The notes under the pieces were generated by a model. That model saw only the letters and a program-made list of their open reading frames with translations. It was not told the origin of the DNA and did not search any database. From the NCBI RefSeq assembly GCF_001718695.1, contig NZ_CP013420.1:992001-1056000 (forward strand): a stretch of 64,000 nt of DNA, written 5' to 3'. This DNA comes from Burkholderia ubonensis. Lineage in GTDB: Bacteria > Pseudomonadota > Gammaproteobacteria > Burkholderiales > Burkholderiaceae. Below are positions 18,780 to 30,129 of this stretch, one piece after another; the first letter of the stretch is position 1, and the number at the start of each line of letters is the position of its first letter. The translations under genes were made by a program, and so were the position numbers.

Positions 18780-20003
18780 ATGAGCGACCCTCAACAGAAC
18801 GCCGCCAGCGCCCAGGCGCAGAGTAACGGCAAGCGCAAGCGGATGATGACGCTGCTCGTCGCGGTCATCGTGATCGCGGCCATTGCCTACGGGCTGTACT
18901 ACTTCCTCGTCGCGCGCTTCCACGAATCGACCGACGACGCCTACGTGAACGGCAACGTCGTGCAGATCACGCCGCAGGTCACGGGCACCGTGATCGCGGT
19001 GAAGGCCGACGACACGCAGACCGTCAAGGCCGGCGATTCGCTCGTGCTGCTCGACCCGGCCGATTCGCAGGTCGCGCTGCAGCAGGCCGAGGCGAACCTC
19101 GCGCAGACGGTGCGCCAGGTGCGCGGCCTGTTCGTCAACGACGACCAGTACCGTGCGCAGGTCGTGCTGCGCCAGTCGGACCTGTCGCGCGCCGAGGACG
19201 ACCTGCGCCGCCGCCTTGCGGTCGCGCAGACCGGCGCCGTGTCGCAGGAAGAGATCTCGCACGCGCGTGACGCGGTAAAGGGCGCGCAGGCGTCGCTCGA
19301 CACCGCGCAGCAGCAGCTCGCGTCGAACCGCGCGCTGACCGCGAACACGACGATCGCGTCGCACCCGAACGTGCTCGCCGCGGCCGCGAAGGTCCGCGAC
19401 GCGTATCTCGCCAACGCGCGCAACACGCTGCCCGCGCCCGTCACCGGCTACGTCGCGAAGCGCTCGGTGCAGGTCGGCCAGCGCGTGTCGCCGGGTACGC
19501 CGCTGATGTCGGTCGTGCCGCTGAACGCGGTGTGGGTCGACGCGAACTTCAAGGAAGTCCAGCTCAACCACATGCGCATCGGCCAGCCGGTCGAGCTGAC
19601 GGCCGACATCTACGGCTCGTCGGTCGTCTATCACGGCAAGGTCATCGGCTTCTCTGCCGGCACCGGCTCCGCGTTCTCGCTGCTGCCCGCGCAGAACGCG
19701 ACCGGCAACTGGATCAAGGTCGTGCAGCGCCTGCCGGTGCGGATCGAGCTCGACCCGAAGGACCTCGAAAAGCACCCGCTGCGCATCGGCCTGTCGATGC
19801 AGGTCGACGTCAACATCAAGGACGAGAGCGGCAACCAGCTCGGCAACGTGCAGAACACGGTCTACCAGACCGACGTGTTCGCGAAGTACGGCGACGAAGC
19901 CAACGCCGAAATCGCGCGCATCGTTGCGGAGAACGCGGGCGGCAACGCTTCGGCCCCGGCGCCGGCCGCGGCGAAGCAAGGCAGCATCGCGAAGATGATG
20001 TAA
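18780..20003 (+). CDS. emrA: EmrA-type membrane fusion protein (HlyD family), 407 aa
   Basis: Periplasmic adaptor linking the inner-membrane transporter to the outer-membrane factor. After a short basic N terminus there is one transmembrane helix (about residues 21-41), then the family motif S-T-D-D-A-Y-V-x-G, a biotinyl-lipoyl-like half, a coiled-coil hairpin rich in Gln/Ala, and the returning half with A-P-V-x-G-Y-V. The start at 18780 has an ACGGAG site 9 nt upstream. It is cotranscribed between the outer-membrane gene and emrB. Confidence 0.93.
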   Translation: MSDPQQNAASAQAQSNGKRKRMMTLLVAVIVIAAIAYGLYYFLVARFHESTDDAYVNGNVVQITPQVTGTVIAVKADDTQTVKAGDSLVLLDPADSQVALQQAEANLAQTVRQVRGLFVNDDQYRAQVVLRQSDLSRAEDDLRRRLAVAQTGAVSQEEISHARDAVKGAQASLDTAQQQLASNRALTANTTIASHPNVLAAAAKVRDAYLANARNTLPAPVTGYVAKRSVQVGQRVSPGTPLMSVVPLNAVWVDANFKEVQLNHMRIGQPVELTADIYGSSVVYHGKVIGFSAGTGSAFSLLPAQNATGNWIKVVQRLPVRIELDPKDLEKHPLRIGLSMQVDVNIKDESGNQLGNVQNTVYQTDVFAKYGDEANAEIARIVAENAGGNASAPAPAAAKQGSIAKMM

Positions 20004-20031
20004 TCCGTTCCGTTCCCGGAAGACCACCGAC

Positions 20032-21591
20032 ATGGCACAGCCTCCTGTCTCTCACCCGCCCTTGCAGGGCGGGCAGCTCCTGATCGGGACGATCGCGGTG
20101 TCGCTCGCCGTGTTCATGAACGTGCTCGACACGTCGATCGCGAACGTCGCGATCCCGACCATCTCGGGCGATCTCGGCGTGTCGGCCGACCAGGGCACAT
20201 GGGTCATCACGTCGTTCGCGGTCGCGAACGCGATCTCCGTGCCGCTGACGGGCTGGCTCACCGAGCGCTTCGGACAGGTTCGCCTGTTCCTCGCGTCGAT
20301 CATCCTGTTCGTCATTTCGTCATGGATGTGCGGACTCTCGCCGACACTGCCGTTCCTGCTCGTGTCGCGCGTGATCCAGGGCGCCGTCGCGGGCCCGATG
20401 ATTCCGCTGTCGCAGGCGCTGCTGCTCGCGAGCTACCCGCGCGCGAAGGCGCCGATGGCGCTCGCGCTCTGGGCGATGACGACGCTGATCGCCCCCGTCG
20501 CCGGTCCGATTCTCGGCGGATGGATTTCGGACAACTACTCGTGGCCCTGGATCTTCTACGTCAACATCCCGGTCGGCATCGCCGCCGCGATCGCGACGTG
20601 GATGATCTACCGCCAGCGGGAATCGGTCGTGCGCCGCGCGCCGATCGACGGCGTGGGTCTCGCCCTGCTGGTCGTCTGGGTCGGCTCGCTGCAGATCATG
20701 CTCGACAAGGGCAAGGATCTCGACTGGTTCGCGTCGACGACCATCATCGTGCTCGCGCTGACCGCCGTCATCGCGTTCGCGTTCTTCGTCGTCTGGGAGC
20801 TGACCGCCGAGCATCCGGTCGTCGACCTGTCGCTGTTCCGCATACGGAACTTCACCGGCGGCACGGTCGCGCTGTCGATCGGGTACGGCCTGTACTTCGG
20901 CAACCTCGTGCTGCTGCCGCTATGGCTGCAGACGCAGATCGGCTACACCGCGACCGACGCTGGCCTCGTGATGGCGCCGGTCGGGCTGTTCGCGATCCTG
21001 CTGTCGCCGCTCACCGGGAAGTACCTGCCGCGCACCGATCCCCGCTATATCTCGACTGCGTCGTTCCTGATCTTTGCGCTGTGCTTCTGGATGCGCTCCC
21101 GCTACACGACCGGCGTCGACGAATGGTCGCTGACGCTGCCGACGCTCGTGCAGGGCATCGCGATGGCCGGCTTCTTCATCCCGCTCGTATCGATCACGCT
21201 GTCCGGCCTGCCCGGCCACCGCATTCCCGCGGCGTCGGGCCTGTCGAACTTCGTGCGGATCATGTGCGGCGGCATCGGCACGTCGATCTTCCAGACCGCG
21301 TGGGATCACCGGAACAATTTCCATCACGCGCAGCTGATCGAGCAGGCGAATGCCTATAATCCGGCGTTCAACCAGGCCGTCACGCAGATGGGCAATCTCG
21401 GCCTGACCCAGCAGCAGGCGCATGGGCTGATCAACAACATGGCCACACAGCAGGCTGCACAGCTCGGCGTGAACGACCTGTTCTACATCTCGGCCGCGAT
21501 CTTCGTGCTGCTGATCGCACTGATCTGGATCACGAAACCGGAACGCGCGGGCGGCGGCGACGCCGGTGCGGCGGCCTCGGCGGCGCACTGA
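20032..21591 (+). CDS. emrB: EmrB/QacA-family MFS drug exporter (DHA2, 14 TM), 519 aa
   Basis: Proton-driven major facilitator. Motif L-D-T-S-I-A-N-V-A-I-P (DHA2 motif D1) lies in TM1, W-V-I-T-S-F-A-V-A-N-A near TM2, G-W-L-T-E-R-F-G-Q-V-R as the loop motif, and G-P-I-L-G-G-W-I-S as motif C in TM5. About 14 hydrophobic segments are visible. With EmrA and the NodT-type factor it should expel hydrophobic toxic compounds straight across both membranes. It is the last gene of the operon and is followed by a strong terminator. Confidence 0.94.
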   Translation: MAQPPVSHPPLQGGQLLIGTIAVSLAVFMNVLDTSIANVAIPTISGDLGVSADQGTWVITSFAVANAISVPLTGWLTERFGQVRLFLASIILFVISSWMCGLSPTLPFLLVSRVIQGAVAGPMIPLSQALLLASYPRAKAPMALALWAMTTLIAPVAGPILGGWISDNYSWPWIFYVNIPVGIAAAIATWMIYRQRESVVRRAPIDGVGLALLVVWVGSLQIMLDKGKDLDWFASTTIIVLALTAVIAFAFFVVWELTAEHPVVDLSLFRIRNFTGGTVALSIGYGLYFGNLVLLPLWLQTQIGYTATDAGLVMAPVGLFAILLSPLTGKYLPRTDPRYISTASFLIFALCFWMRSRYTTGVDEWSLTLPTLVQGIAMAGFFIPLVSITLSGLPGHRIPAASGLSNFVRIMCGGIGTSIFQTAWDHRNNFHHAQLIEQANAYNPAFNQAVTQMGNLGLTQQQAHGLINNMATQQAAQLGVNDLFYISAAIFVLLIALIWITKPERAGGGDAGAAASAAH

Positions 21592-21617
21592 ACGCAGCGC
21601 CCGCCGGCGCACAAGAC

Positions 21618-21651
21618 AAAAGGCCCGGTCGACAACGGCCGGGCCTTTTTT
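21618..21651 (+). terminator. Rho-independent terminator after emrB (bidirectional)
   Basis: Arms AAAAGGCCCGG / CCGGGCCTTTT with a 10-nt loop and a T-run. The A-run on the other side would also allow it to end the convergent truB transcript. Confidence 0.9.
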
Positions 21652-21685
21652 CATGCCGCCGGCAATGCCGGCGCGCCGCGCGGCT

Positions 21686-22618
21686 TCACGCTGCCGTCAC
21701 GACGAGCCGTTCCGGCGCCAGCACGCCGTTCGCCGCGCGGGCCACGCCAAGCAGCCGCGTCGCATCGTAGACCCGCACCCGCTCGCCTTCGCTCGCGTCG
21801 ATACGCGCAATCTCCGACAGCTTCAGGCGCTGGCCGTGCAGGAAGCGCTTCGCGCACGCATCGTCGAGCCGCACCATCGGAAACGTCGACAGCAGCGCGT
21901 CGACCGGCTGAAGCCATGCGCCGCGCGCGGCATCGTCGGCATCGGACAGCGCATCGAGCGTCACCGCGTGGTCGAGCGTCAATGCGCCGACCCCGGTGCG
22001 GCGCAGCATCGTCAAGTGCGCGCCGCAGCCGAGCGCCTCGCCAAGATCTTCCGCGAGCGTGCGCACATACGTGCCTTTACTGCAGGTCACGCGGAACGTC
22101 ACGTCGGGCAGTTCGCACGCGAGCAATTCGAGCCGGTGGATCGTGACGTTGCGCCCTTCGCGCTCGACCGTCTGGCCGGCCCGCGCATATTCGTAGAGCG
22201 GCTTGCCGTCGCGCTTGAGCGCAGAGTACATCGGCGGCACCTGCACGATTTCGCCGATGAAGCGCTCGAGCGCCGCTTCCACGGCCGCCCGGTCGCATTC
22301 GACCGGCCGCGTGTCGAGCACCTCGCCTTCCGCGTCGCCGGTCGTGGTGCGCACGCCGAGGCGCATCGTCGCCTCGTAGGTCTTGTCGGCTTCGAGCAGG
22401 TCCTGCGAGAACTTCGTCGCTTCGCCGAAGCATAGCGGCAACAGGCCAGAGGCCAGCGGATCGAGCGTGCCGGTGTGGCCGGCCTTCTTCGCGAGATAGA
22501 GACGCTTCGCGCGAATCAGGGCATCGTTGCTCGACAGGCCGACCGGCTTGTCGAGCAGAAGGACGCCGTCCAGCGCGCGCCGGGGCACGCGCGGACGTTG
22601 GGATGCTGCTGTCGTCAT
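21686..22618 (-). CDS. truB: tRNA pseudouridine(55) synthase TruB, 310 aa
   Basis: Makes pseudouridine 55 in the T-loop of tRNAs. G-V-L-L-L-D-K-P-V-G-L-S-S-N is followed by the catalytic A-G-H-T-G-T-L-D-P-L-A-S-G-L-L (Asp53). R-V-T-C-S-K-G-T-Y-V-R-T-L, a second conserved segment, is present. Last gene of the rimP-nusA-infB-rbfA-truB operon, 13 bp after rbfA. Confidence 0.95.
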   Translation of the reverse strand: MTTAASQRPRVPRRALDGVLLLDKPVGLSSNDALIRAKRLYLAKKAGHTGTLDPLASGLLPLCFGEATKFSQDLLEADKTYEATMRLGVRTTTGDAEGEVLDTRPVECDRAAVEAALERFIGEIVQVPPMYSALKRDGKPLYEYARAGQTVEREGRNVTIHRLELLACELPDVTFRVTCSKGTYVRTLAEDLGEALGCGAHLTMLRRTGVGALTLDHAVTLDALSDADDAARGAWLQPVDALLSTFPMVRLDDACAKRFLHGQRLKLSEIARIDASEGERVRVYDATRLLGVARAANGVLAPERLVVTAA

Positions 22619-22631
22619 AGGCCGGGCGAGC

Positions 22632-23030
22632 TCAATCTTCCTTGGCGGGCGTGCCGGTTTCGTCGTCGTCCAGCGCGCGCGTCGAGTTCGCTTCCTTGAT
22701 CAGGCGCGACATCTCCACGGCCTTCTCGATCGTCTGATCGTAGTGGAAATGCAGCGTCGGCACCGTATGGATGTGCAGGCGCTTGAACAGCAGGTTGTGC
22801 AGGTGACCGGACGCGTGGTTCAGCGCCTCTTGCGTCTTTTCCGGATCGCCGGTGAGCGCGGTGAAGTACACCTTCGCGTGCGCATAGTCCGGCGTGAGTT
22901 CCACGCTCTGGATGGTCACGATGCCGATGCGCGGGTCCTTGACCTCGCGCATGATGAGTTCGGACAGGTCGCGCTGAATCTGGTCGGCGATCTGCACGTT
23001 GCGATTGGGAGAAGTACGTTTCCTGGACAT
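22632..23030 (-). CDS. rbfA: 30S ribosome-binding factor RbfA, 132 aa
   Basis: Small KH-fold protein for late 16S 5'-end maturation and cold adaptation. Contains [18 protein letters not shown], then D-P-R-I-G-I-V-T-I and L-H-F-H-Y-D-Q-T-I near the C terminus. Acidic short tail. Sits between infB and truB, as in most proteobacteria. Confidence 0.95.
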   Translation of the reverse strand: MSRKRTSPNRNVQIADQIQRDLSELIMREVKDPRIGIVTIQSVELTPDYAHAKVYFTALTGDPEKTQEALNHASGHLHNLLFKRLHIHTVPTLHFHYDQTIEKAVEMSRLIKEANSTRALDDDETGTPAKED

Positions 23031-23090
23031 GATCGATCCCTGATGCGTTTATCAGGACAATGCGGCGGCCCTTGGCGCGCCGCCATGAAA

Positions 23091-23124
23091 ATGGGCGGGA
23101 CAGGCCCACGCCTGCCCCGCCCAT
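23091..23124. other. Extended stem-loop between infB and rbfA
   Basis: Outer 9-bp arms (ATGGGCGGG / CCCGCCCAT), one mismatch, then inner arms CAGGC / GCCTG with a CCAC loop. On the minus strand four T residues follow. It could attenuate read-through from infB to rbfA-truB or mark an RNase site. Confidence 0.55.
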
Positions 23125-23141
23125 GAGCCGATGCGCGATGC

Positions 23142-26048
23142 TTACAGCGTACGCGCGACTTCGGTCACTTCGAAGACTTCGAACTGGTCGCCTTCGATGA
23201 CGTCGTTGAAGTTCTTCACCGACATGCCGCACTCGAAGCCTTGCTTGACTTCCTTCACGTCGTCCTTGAAGCGCTTCAGCGACTCGAGTTCGCCGGTGAA
23301 GATCACGACGTTGTTGCGCAGCACGCGAACCGACGACGAACGCTTGACGATACCGTCCGTGACCATACAGCCCGCGACCGTACCGACCTTCGGCACCTTG
23401 AACACCTGGCGCACCTCGACCATGCCGGTCACGACTTCGCGCTTCTCCGGCGCCAGCATGCCCGACATCGCTGCCTTCACCTCATCCACGGCGTCGTAGA
23501 TGATGTTGTAGTAGCGGATGTCGACGCCATTGGCTTCCGCGAGCTTGCGCGCCTGCGCATCCGCACGCGTGTTGAAGCCGATGATGACCGCCTTCGATGC
23601 CGTCGCCAGGTTGACGTCGCTTTCGCTGATGCCGCCCACCGCGCTGTGCACGATCTGCACGCGCACTTCGCTGGTCGACAGCTTGAGCAGCGACTGCACG
23701 AGCGCTTCCTGCGAACCCTGCACGTCGGCCTTGATGATGAGCGGCAGGTTCTGCACTTCGCCTTCGCCCATCTGCTCGAGCATGCTTTCCAGCTTCGCCG
23801 CCTGCTGCTTCGCCAGCTTGACGTCGCGGAACTTGCCCTGACGGAACAGCGCGATTTCACGCGCCTTGCGCTCGTCCGGCAGCACGATCACTTCCTCGCC
23901 TGCCCCCGGCACTTCCGACAGACCCTGGATCTCGACCGGGATCGACGGGCCGGCTTCCTTCGTCGGCTTGCCGTTCTCGTCGAGCATCGCACGAACGCGG
24001 CCGTAAGCGGTGCCCGCGAGCACGATGTCGCCGCGGTTCAGCGTACCGGACTGCACCAGCATCGTCGCGACCGGGCCCTTGCCCTTGTCGAGCTTCGCTT
24101 CGATCACGATGCCCTTGGCCGGCGCCTCGACCGGTGCCTTCAGTTCCAGCACCTCGGCCTGCAGCAGCACGTTCTCGAGCAGATCGTCGATGCCCGTGCC
24201 CGTCTTTGCCGACACCGGCACGAACGGCGAATCGCCGCCGTATTCTTCCGGCACGACGCCTTCGGCGACCAGTTCCTGCTTCACGCGGTCCGGGTTCGCT
24301 TCCGGCTTGTCGATCTTGTTGATCGCGACGACGATCGGCACCCCGCCCGCCTTCGCGTGCGAGATGGCTTCCTTCGTCTGCGGCATCACGCCGTCGTCGG
24401 CCGCCACCACCAGAATGACGATGTCGGTCGCCTTCGCACCACGCGCACGCATTGCCGTGAACGCCTCGTGGCCCGGGGTATCCAGGAACGTGACGACACC
24501 GCGCGGCGTTTCGACGTGATACGCGCCGATGTGCTGCGTAATGCCGCCCGCTTCGCCCGCTGCGACCTTCGCGCGGCGGATGTAGTCGAGCAGCGAGGTC
24601 TTGCCGTGGTCGACGTGACCCATCACGGTGACGACCGGCGGACGCGGCAATTGCTCTGCATCGGTACCGGTCTCGCCTTCGACGAGCAGTGCTTCCGGAT
24701 CGTCCAGCTTCGCCGCAACCGCGCGGTGGCCCAGTTCCTCGACGACGATCATCGCGGTTTCCTGGTCCAGCACCTGGTTGATCGTGACCATCTGGCCCAT
24801 CTTCATCATCACCTTGATGACTTCGGAGGCCTTGATTGCCATCTTGTGCGCAAGGTCCGCCACCGAGATGGTTTCCGGCACATGCACTTCACGGACGATC
24901 GGCTCGGTCGGCGCCTGGAACGACGATGCGCTTTCCTGGTGACGGCCGCGCCCCTTCGGGCCGCCGCGCCAGCCGCGGTCGACGCCGCCGCTCGAGTCGC
25001 CACGCGTCTTGATGCCGCGGCGCTTCGCTGCGTCGTCCTGCCAGCCGCCCTTGCCGGCGCCCGGCTTCTTGTTGCGGTCGCCCGCGCCAGCCGGCGCCTG
25101 CGTCGTCGCCGGCGCTGCGCCGGCCGGCTTCTTCGCCGCCGGACGCGCCTGCGCGCCTTCCGGCTTCGCCGGCTTGTGCAGCGTGCCCTTCGCTTCGGCC
25201 GGCTTGGCCGGCTCCGCCGGCTTCGGCGGTTCGACAGCCTTGACCACGGCCTTGCGCGGCGTGTTCATCATCTCGCGGATCGCACGCGCTTCCGCCTCGG
25301 CGGCCGCGCGGCGCTTGCTGATCTCTTCCTGCTCGGCGCGCGCCTTGTCCGCCGCTTCGCGTGCAGCATCCTCGGCCCGCTTCGCCGCTTCGCGCTGCGC
25401 CGCACGTTCGGCAGCCGCGCGCTCGTCGTCCTGCGAGGACTGCGAGCGCGCTTCCTGTTCGGCCGCTGCCGCCTGCTGGGCCGCAGCCTGCTTCGCCGCC
25501 GCTTCGGCTGCGGCGCGCTTTGCCGCCTCTTCCTCGGCGCGGCGGCGCTCCGCCTCGGCCGCTTCCTCGCGGGCGCGGCGTTCCGCTTCCTCGCGCTCGA
25601 GGCGCTCCTGGCGCTCGCGCAGCTCCTGCGCCTGCTTCTCGAGCAGCTCGGCCTCGCGGCGCGCCTCTTCCTCGCGGCGCTTCAGTTCCGCGTCGTCATC
25701 CGCTTCGGCGGCCTGTGCCTGCCCCTGGTCCGCGACGTCGCCCACGTCGTCGCGCTTGACGAACGTGCGCTTCTTGCGGACCTCGACCTGAATGGTGCGA
25801 GCCTTGCCCGTCGCGTCGGACTGCTTGATCTCCGACGTATGCTTGCGGGTCAGCGTGATCTTGCGCTTGTCGCCGTCGGTCGCGCCGTGCGACTTGCGCA
25901 AATGATCGAGCAGACGCGCCTTGTCCGCCTCGGACAGCGCATCGTCTTCACTCGCTTTCTGGACGCCCGCTGCCTGCAGCTGTTCGAGCAGCACACCAGC
26001 AGGCATTTTCAGTTCCGCGGCAAATTGGGCTACGTTGTTACTCGCCAT
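23142..26048 (-). CDS. infB: Translation initiation factor IF-2, 968 aa
   Basis: GTPase that brings fMet-tRNA to the 30S subunit. There is an N-terminal IF2 subdomain, a long charged Ala/Glu/Arg-rich coiled segment (about residues 110-270), a Pro/Lys/Gly linker, then the G domain with G-H-V-D-H-G-K-T (about 476-483), D-T-P-G-H-E-A-F and N-K-I-D, and C-terminal domains ending in E-V-T-E-V-A-R-T-L. The N-terminal half is long, as usual in Burkholderia. Between nusA and rbfA. Confidence 0.97.
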   Translation of the reverse strand: MASNNVAQFAAELKMPAGVLLEQLQAAGVQKASEDDALSEADKARLLDHLRKSHGATDGDKRKITLTRKHTSEIKQSDATGKARTIQVEVRKKRTFVKRDDVGDVADQGQAQAAEADDDAELKRREEEARREAELLEKQAQELRERQERLEREEAERRAREEAAEAERRRAEEEAAKRAAAEAAAKQAAAQQAAAAEQEARSQSSQDDERAAAERAAQREAAKRAEDAAREAADKARAEQEEISKRRAAAEAEARAIREMMNTPRKAVVKAVEPPKPAEPAKPAEAKGTLHKPAKPEGAQARPAAKKPAGAAPATTQAPAGAGDRNKKPGAGKGGWQDDAAKRRGIKTRGDSSGGVDRGWRGGPKGRGRHQESASSFQAPTEPIVREVHVPETISVADLAHKMAIKASEVIKVMMKMGQMVTINQVLDQETAMIVVEELGHRAVAAKLDDPEALLVEGETGTDAEQLPRPPVVTVMGHVDHGKTSLLDYIRRAKVAAGEAGGITQHIGAYHVETPRGVVTFLDTPGHEAFTAMRARGAKATDIVILVVAADDGVMPQTKEAISHAKAGGVPIVVAINKIDKPEANPDRVKQELVAEGVVPEEYGGDSPFVPVSAKTGTGIDDLLENVLLQAEVLELKAPVEAPAKGIVIEAKLDKGKGPVATMLVQSGTLNRGDIVLAGTAYGRVRAMLDENGKPTKEAGPSIPVEIQGLSEVPGAGEEVIVLPDERKAREIALFRQGKFRDVKLAKQQAAKLESMLEQMGEGEVQNLPLIIKADVQGSQEALVQSLLKLSTSEVRVQIVHSAVGGISESDVNLATASKAVIIGFNTRADAQARKLAEANGVDIRYYNIIYDAVDEVKAAMSGMLAPEKREVVTGMVEVRQVFKVPKVGTVAGCMVTDGIVKRSSSVRVLRNNVVIFTGELESLKRFKDDVKEVKQGFECGMSVKNFNDVIEGDQFEVFEVTEVARTL

Positions 26049-26139
26049 TCATTCCTCTTAGTGCAAGGACCGATTCCTTGCGGTTAGCATCGGGTCAGGC
26101 CATACGGCCGCCATCAAATCAGTGCGCCATGGTCATTTC

Positions 26140-27615
26140 TCACTGGAACCAATGTTCACGTGCTTTCATGATCAACGCCTTAGCGGCATCCTCTTCCACC
26201 CCGGTCATGTCGACCAGTTCATCCACTGCCAGCTCGGCGAGATCATCGCGCGTGGCCACACCGTGTTCGGCCAGCTTCGAGAGCAGCTCCGGCGTGATGC
26301 CGTCGAGGCTCTTCAGGTCCAGCGCCGCGTTTTCGACCTTTTCTTCGTTCGCGATCGCCATCGTCAGCAGCGCGTCGCGCGCGCGGTTGCGCAGCTCGTG
26401 CACGGTATCCTCGTCGAACGCCTCGATCTCGAGCATTTCGTTGAGCGGCACGTAAGCGATCTCTTCAAGGCTCGTGAAGCCTTCGTCGATCAGGATGTCG
26501 GCAACTTCTTCGTCGACGTCGAGACGCGCCATGAACAGGGCACGCAGCCGGTCGCGCTCTTCGCCCTGCTTCTGGGCGGACTCGTCCGGCGTCATGATGT
26601 TGATCTGCCAGCCGGTCAGCTCGCTGGCAAGGCGAACGTTCTGACCGCTGCGGCCGATCGCGACGGCCAGTTCGTTCTCGTCGACGACGACGTCCATCGA
26701 GTGCTTTTCTTCATCGACGACGATCGACTGAACGGCTGCCGGCGCGAGCGCGCCGATCACGAATTGGGCGGGATCTTCCGACCATAGCACGATGTCGATG
26801 TTTTCGCCACCGAGCTCGTTGCGCACCGCCTGCACGCGCGAACCGCGAATGCCGACGCAGGTGCCGATCGGATCGATCCGCTTGTCGTACGCGACGACGC
26901 CGATCTTCGCGCGCACGCCCGGGTCGCGCGCGGCCGCCTTGATCTCGAGCAGGCCCTGCTCGATCTCCGGCACTTCCATCTCGAACAGCTTCATCAGGAA
27001 TTCCGGCGCGGTGCGCGACAGCTCGATCTGCGGGCCGCGCGCGGTGCGGTCGACCTTCGCGATGTACGCGCGCACGCGGTCGCCCACGCGCAGGTTTTCC
27101 TTCGGGATCAGCTGGTCGCGGCGCAGCAGCGCTTCGACGCGACCGGATTCGACGATGAAGTTGCCCTTGTCGAGGCGCTTCACCGTGCCCGTCATGATCT
27201 TTTCGCCGCGTTCGAGGTAGTCGTTCAGGATCTGCTCGCGTTCCGCGTCGCGCACCTTCTGCAGGATCACCTGCTTGGCAGCCTGCGCGCCGATGCGGCC
27301 GAACTCGATCGACGGCACCGACTCCTCGATGTAGTCGCCGACTTCGACGTCGCCCTTCTGCTCGCGCGCCTCGAACAGCAGGATCTCGCGATCCGGCTCC
27401 TGCAGGCCCGCTTCATCGGGCACGACGAGCCAGCGACGGAAGGTTTCGTGCTCGCCGCTTTCGCGATCGATATGGACGCGGATCTCGGCGCCTTCGTCGA
27501 ACAGCTTCTTGGAAGCCGATGCGAGCGCCGCCTCGAGGGCGCCCAGCACGACATCCTTGTCGACGTTTTTCTCGCGCGCCAGCGCATCCACCAGCATCAA
27601 CACTTCGCGACTCAT
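26140..27615 (-). CDS. nusA: Transcription termination/antitermination protein NusA, 491 aa
   Basis: RNA polymerase-binding factor. NusA N-terminal domain (about 1-125), S1 domain, two KH domains containing [10 protein letters not shown] and [11 protein letters not shown], and two C-terminal acidic helix-hairpin repeats (about 365-491), matching the E. coli length of 495. Its ATG overlaps the rimP stop in the sequence TAATG, indicating translational coupling. Confidence 0.97.
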   Translation of the reverse strand: MSREVLMLVDALAREKNVDKDVVLGALEAALASASKKLFDEGAEIRVHIDRESGEHETFRRWLVVPDEAGLQEPDREILLFEAREQKGDVEVGDYIEESVPSIEFGRIGAQAAKQVILQKVRDAEREQILNDYLERGEKIMTGTVKRLDKGNFIVESGRVEALLRRDQLIPKENLRVGDRVRAYIAKVDRTARGPQIELSRTAPEFLMKLFEMEVPEIEQGLLEIKAAARDPGVRAKIGVVAYDKRIDPIGTCVGIRGSRVQAVRNELGGENIDIVLWSEDPAQFVIGALAPAAVQSIVVDEEKHSMDVVVDENELAVAIGRSGQNVRLASELTGWQINIMTPDESAQKQGEERDRLRALFMARLDVDEEVADILIDEGFTSLEEIAYVPLNEMLEIEAFDEDTVHELRNRARDALLTMAIANEEKVENAALDLKSLDGITPELLSKLAEHGVATRDDLAELAVDELVDMTGVEEDAAKALIMKAREHWFQ

Positions 27616-28073
27616 TATTTGCGGCTCCTAAAGTCAACTTGCGGAATCAGGCGGGCTTTGTCGATATCGGCCAGCGTGAAATCCAGCATGGCTGCCTCGC
27701 CCTTGTTCCTCTCAAATTCCAAACCGATCGTTTCGCCGTTCGGCGCGTGCAGAATGCCCCGGTATGTCTTGCGCCCGTCCAGCGGCTTCTTCAAGGTCAC
27801 GGAGGCTTCGCTGCCAGCGAAGCGCTCGAAGTCGGCCAGCTTCTTCAACGGGCGGTCGAGCCCCGGGGACGAGACTTCGAGCCGTTCGTAATCGATGTTT
27901 TCGACCGTCAAGACGTGCTGGAGCTGACGCGTGACCTTTTCGCAATCGTCGAGCGAAATGCCGGCAGGCTGGTCGATATAGATGCAAAGCATGCCGCGCC
28001 CGGTGCGCTCAAGATCCACCAGCTCGTAGCCGAGTCCGGTGACCGTGGTTTCTATCAGTTCCGTCAGTTGCAC
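27615..28073 (-). CDS. rimP: Ribosome maturation factor RimP, 152 aa
   Basis: Needed for 30S maturation. Contains the family motif G-Y-E-L-V-D-L-E-R near the N terminus, the central D-D-C-E-K-V-T-R and the highly conserved [15 protein letters not shown] segment. It is the first gene of the operon, and its stop overlaps the nusA start by one base. The promoter should lie in 28074-28170. Confidence 0.95.
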   Translation of the reverse strand: MQLTELIETTVTGLGYELVDLERTGRGMLCIYIDQPAGISLDDCEKVTRQLQHVLTVENIDYERLEVSSPGLDRPLKKLADFERFAGSEASVTLKKPLDGRKTYRGILHAPNGETIGLEFERNKGEAAMLDFTLADIDKARLIPQVDFRSRK

Positions 28074-28174
28074 AGTGCCCTCTCAGGTGTTCGCGCCCGC
28101 CGCTCGCGATTCACCCGCGGGCGCGCGCCTTAGCCGGCGCAGGAAGCGCTACCCGAGATGCCTAACCGTTTCAG

Positions 28175-28200
28175 CAAAAAAAAATGGGCGGAACGCCCAT
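28175..28200 (-). terminator. Rho-independent terminator after rluB
   Basis: Hairpin ATGGGCG-GAA-CGCCCAT (28184-28200) with an eight- to nine-base T-run on the minus strand. It separates the scpB-rluB transcript from the rimP operon promoter. Confidence 0.88.
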
Positions 28201-28362
28201 CTTTACCGGTGGTCGCACCTGAGCCGCACATCGAATCCGTACGCCCAGCGACTTTGCGATTATAGCGATTTTCGGCGCAAACGCCAAGCGCCCGCCGGCA
28301 AAACCGGATATTCAAACCGATTTCGCCGGCGAGACGCGGCAGGTTGCGCCGCGATCCGCAAC

Positions 28363-30069
28363 TCAGCGGCCGCGCGAGCGATTCCGCTGCGGACGCTGGC
28401 CACCGCGCGCGCCGCCGCCGCCGTTGCCTGCGCCTTCCGCGCGATTGCCGTTCGGGTTGCGATTGCCGCCGCCCTTGCCGGCGCCGCCGCCACGTTTGTT
28501 GCCGCCTGCGCCATACGACGCGCGGTTGCCGTCGACGTCGCGCCCGCCGCCCGCACGCTGGCCACCGCCGTAGCCGCCCGACATGCCCGGCATGCCGCCG
28601 CCGAAGCCGCTCGGACCGGCGAAGCCGCCCGCCGCGCCGCGCCGTGGGCCACGCCGCGGCTGCTCGAGGTTGCCATGCGTCGTCAGCACCGGCTCGCGGC
28701 CGATAAAGCCCATCGACGTCTGCATCGGGTCGGGCTGGCGGCGCTCGGCCTGGCCACCACCGCTACCGCGCTTGCCCTTCTCTTCCGACGGCGCCTTCAG
28801 GCCGACCGTCGCCATCAGCTTGCGCACCTGCGCGTCGTCGAGCTCTTCCCAGCGGCCGCGCTTCAAGCCGCGCGGCAGCGGGATCGGACCATGGCGCGTG
28901 CGGATCAGGCGGCTCACCATCAGGCCGGCCGCCTCGAACATCCGACGCACTTCGCGATTGCGGCCTTCGGCCAGCGCAACGTGATACCAGTGATTCGTGC
29001 CTTCGCCGCCGCCATCGCGGATGCGCAGGAAGTTGGCCGGGCCGTCGTCCAGCTCGACGCCGTGCAGCAGCTTCTGCCGGTTGCCTTCGGACAGCTCGCC
29101 GACCACCCGCACCGCGTACTCGCGCTCGACGCTGTAGCGCGGATGCATGAAGCGGTTCGCCAGGTCGCCCGACGTCGTCAGCATCAGCAGCCCTTCGGTG
29201 TTGAAGTCGAGCCGGCCAACCGCAAGCCATTTGGCCGTCTTCATCGGCGGCAGGCGGTCGAACACCGACGGCCGGCCTTCCGGATCCGCATGACTGACGA
29301 TCTCGCCCGTCGGCTTGTGGTACAGCAGCACGCGCGGCGGCTTGTTCGGCAGCTTGCGCTTGACCGGCTTGCCATTGATCCGGACCTGGTCGGTCGGCAT
29401 GATTCGCTGGCCGATGTGCGCCGGTTCGCCGTTCACCGACACGCGGCCGGCAACGATCAGCTCTTCCATTTCTCGGCGCGAGCCCATGCCGGCTTCCGCC
29501 AGCACCTTGTGAAGCTTCGGCGCGTCGTCGTCCGGCGACAGCACGCGCTTGTTGGCCGGCTGGCCGCGGCCGCGCCGCAGCATCGGCGCGCGCACGCCGC
29601 TGCCCGCCGCGGAATTGTCCGCGTCGAACGCAGGCGACGTCACGTACGCGAACAGGTCGTCCTGCGATGCCGCCTCGGTGCCGGCATTCGCGACGGCGCC
29701 GTCGGTTTTGGCCGCGCCGCCGCGCCGCCCCTGACCGCCCTGCGCGGCCTTGGCCGCGCCTTCGCGCTTGGCCGCCGGCTTGCGCCCGCCCTTCGCCGCG
29801 CCTTCCTTGCGCGGCGCCCGCGCGGGTTGCGCGTCGGCAGCGTCGGCCGGCGGCGCATCCGCGGCTTCGCCGCCTTGCGGTTCGCCATCAGCGCCCTTCG
29901 ACTTCGCAGCCGCGCGACGGCGCGCGATCAGGCTGCGCGGGCCGCGCCGCAGGCCGCGGCGGGGACGTTCGTCGCCACCCTCGGCCGAGCCGCCCTGGTC
30001 GGGCGCATCGTCGGCGCGCGCTGCCTGCACGGCAGGCGCGGACGATTCAATATCGTGGATATCAGTCAA
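28363..30069 (-). CDS. rluB: 23S rRNA pseudouridine(2605) synthase RluB with long disordered extensions, 568 aa
   Basis: The central part is a standard RsuA/RluB-type enzyme. It has an S4 domain from about residue 188 ([14 protein letters not shown]), then the catalytic motif [11 protein letters not shown] (Asp), L-A-N-R-F-M-H-P-R and [13 protein letters not shown]. About 185 N-terminal residues are Ala/Arg/Lys/Gly-rich and about 130 C-terminal residues are Gly/Arg/Asn-rich with RGG-like runs. The protein is thus nearly twice the E. coli length (291 aa). Second gene after scpB (60 bp). Confidence 0.93.
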   Translation of the reverse strand: MTDIHDIESSAPAVQAARADDAPDQGGSAEGGDERPRRGLRRGPRSLIARRRAAAKSKGADGEPQGGEAADAPPADAADAQPARAPRKEGAAKGGRKPAAKREGAAKAAQGGQGRRGGAAKTDGAVANAGTEAASQDDLFAYVTSPAFDADNSAAGSGVRAPMLRRGRGQPANKRVLSPDDDAPKLHKVLAEAGMGSRREMEELIVAGRVSVNGEPAHIGQRIMPTDQVRINGKPVKRKLPNKPPRVLLYHKPTGEIVSHADPEGRPSVFDRLPPMKTAKWLAVGRLDFNTEGLLMLTTSGDLANRFMHPRYSVEREYAVRVVGELSEGNRQKLLHGVELDDGPANFLRIRDGGGEGTNHWYHVALAEGRNREVRRMFEAAGLMVSRLIRTRHGPIPLPRGLKRGRWEELDDAQVRKLMATVGLKAPSEEKGKRGSGGGQAERRQPDPMQTSMGFIGREPVLTTHGNLEQPRRGPRRGAAGGFAGPSGFGGGMPGMSGGYGGGQRAGGGRDVDGNRASYGAGGNKRGGGAGKGGGNRNPNGNRAEGAGNGGGGARGGQRPQRNRSRGR

Positions 30070-30129
30070 AACAACCTCAAAATGTCAGGTCTCGCGCCCG
30101 GCGCGGGCGCGGCATGGAATCGGCCGCGA

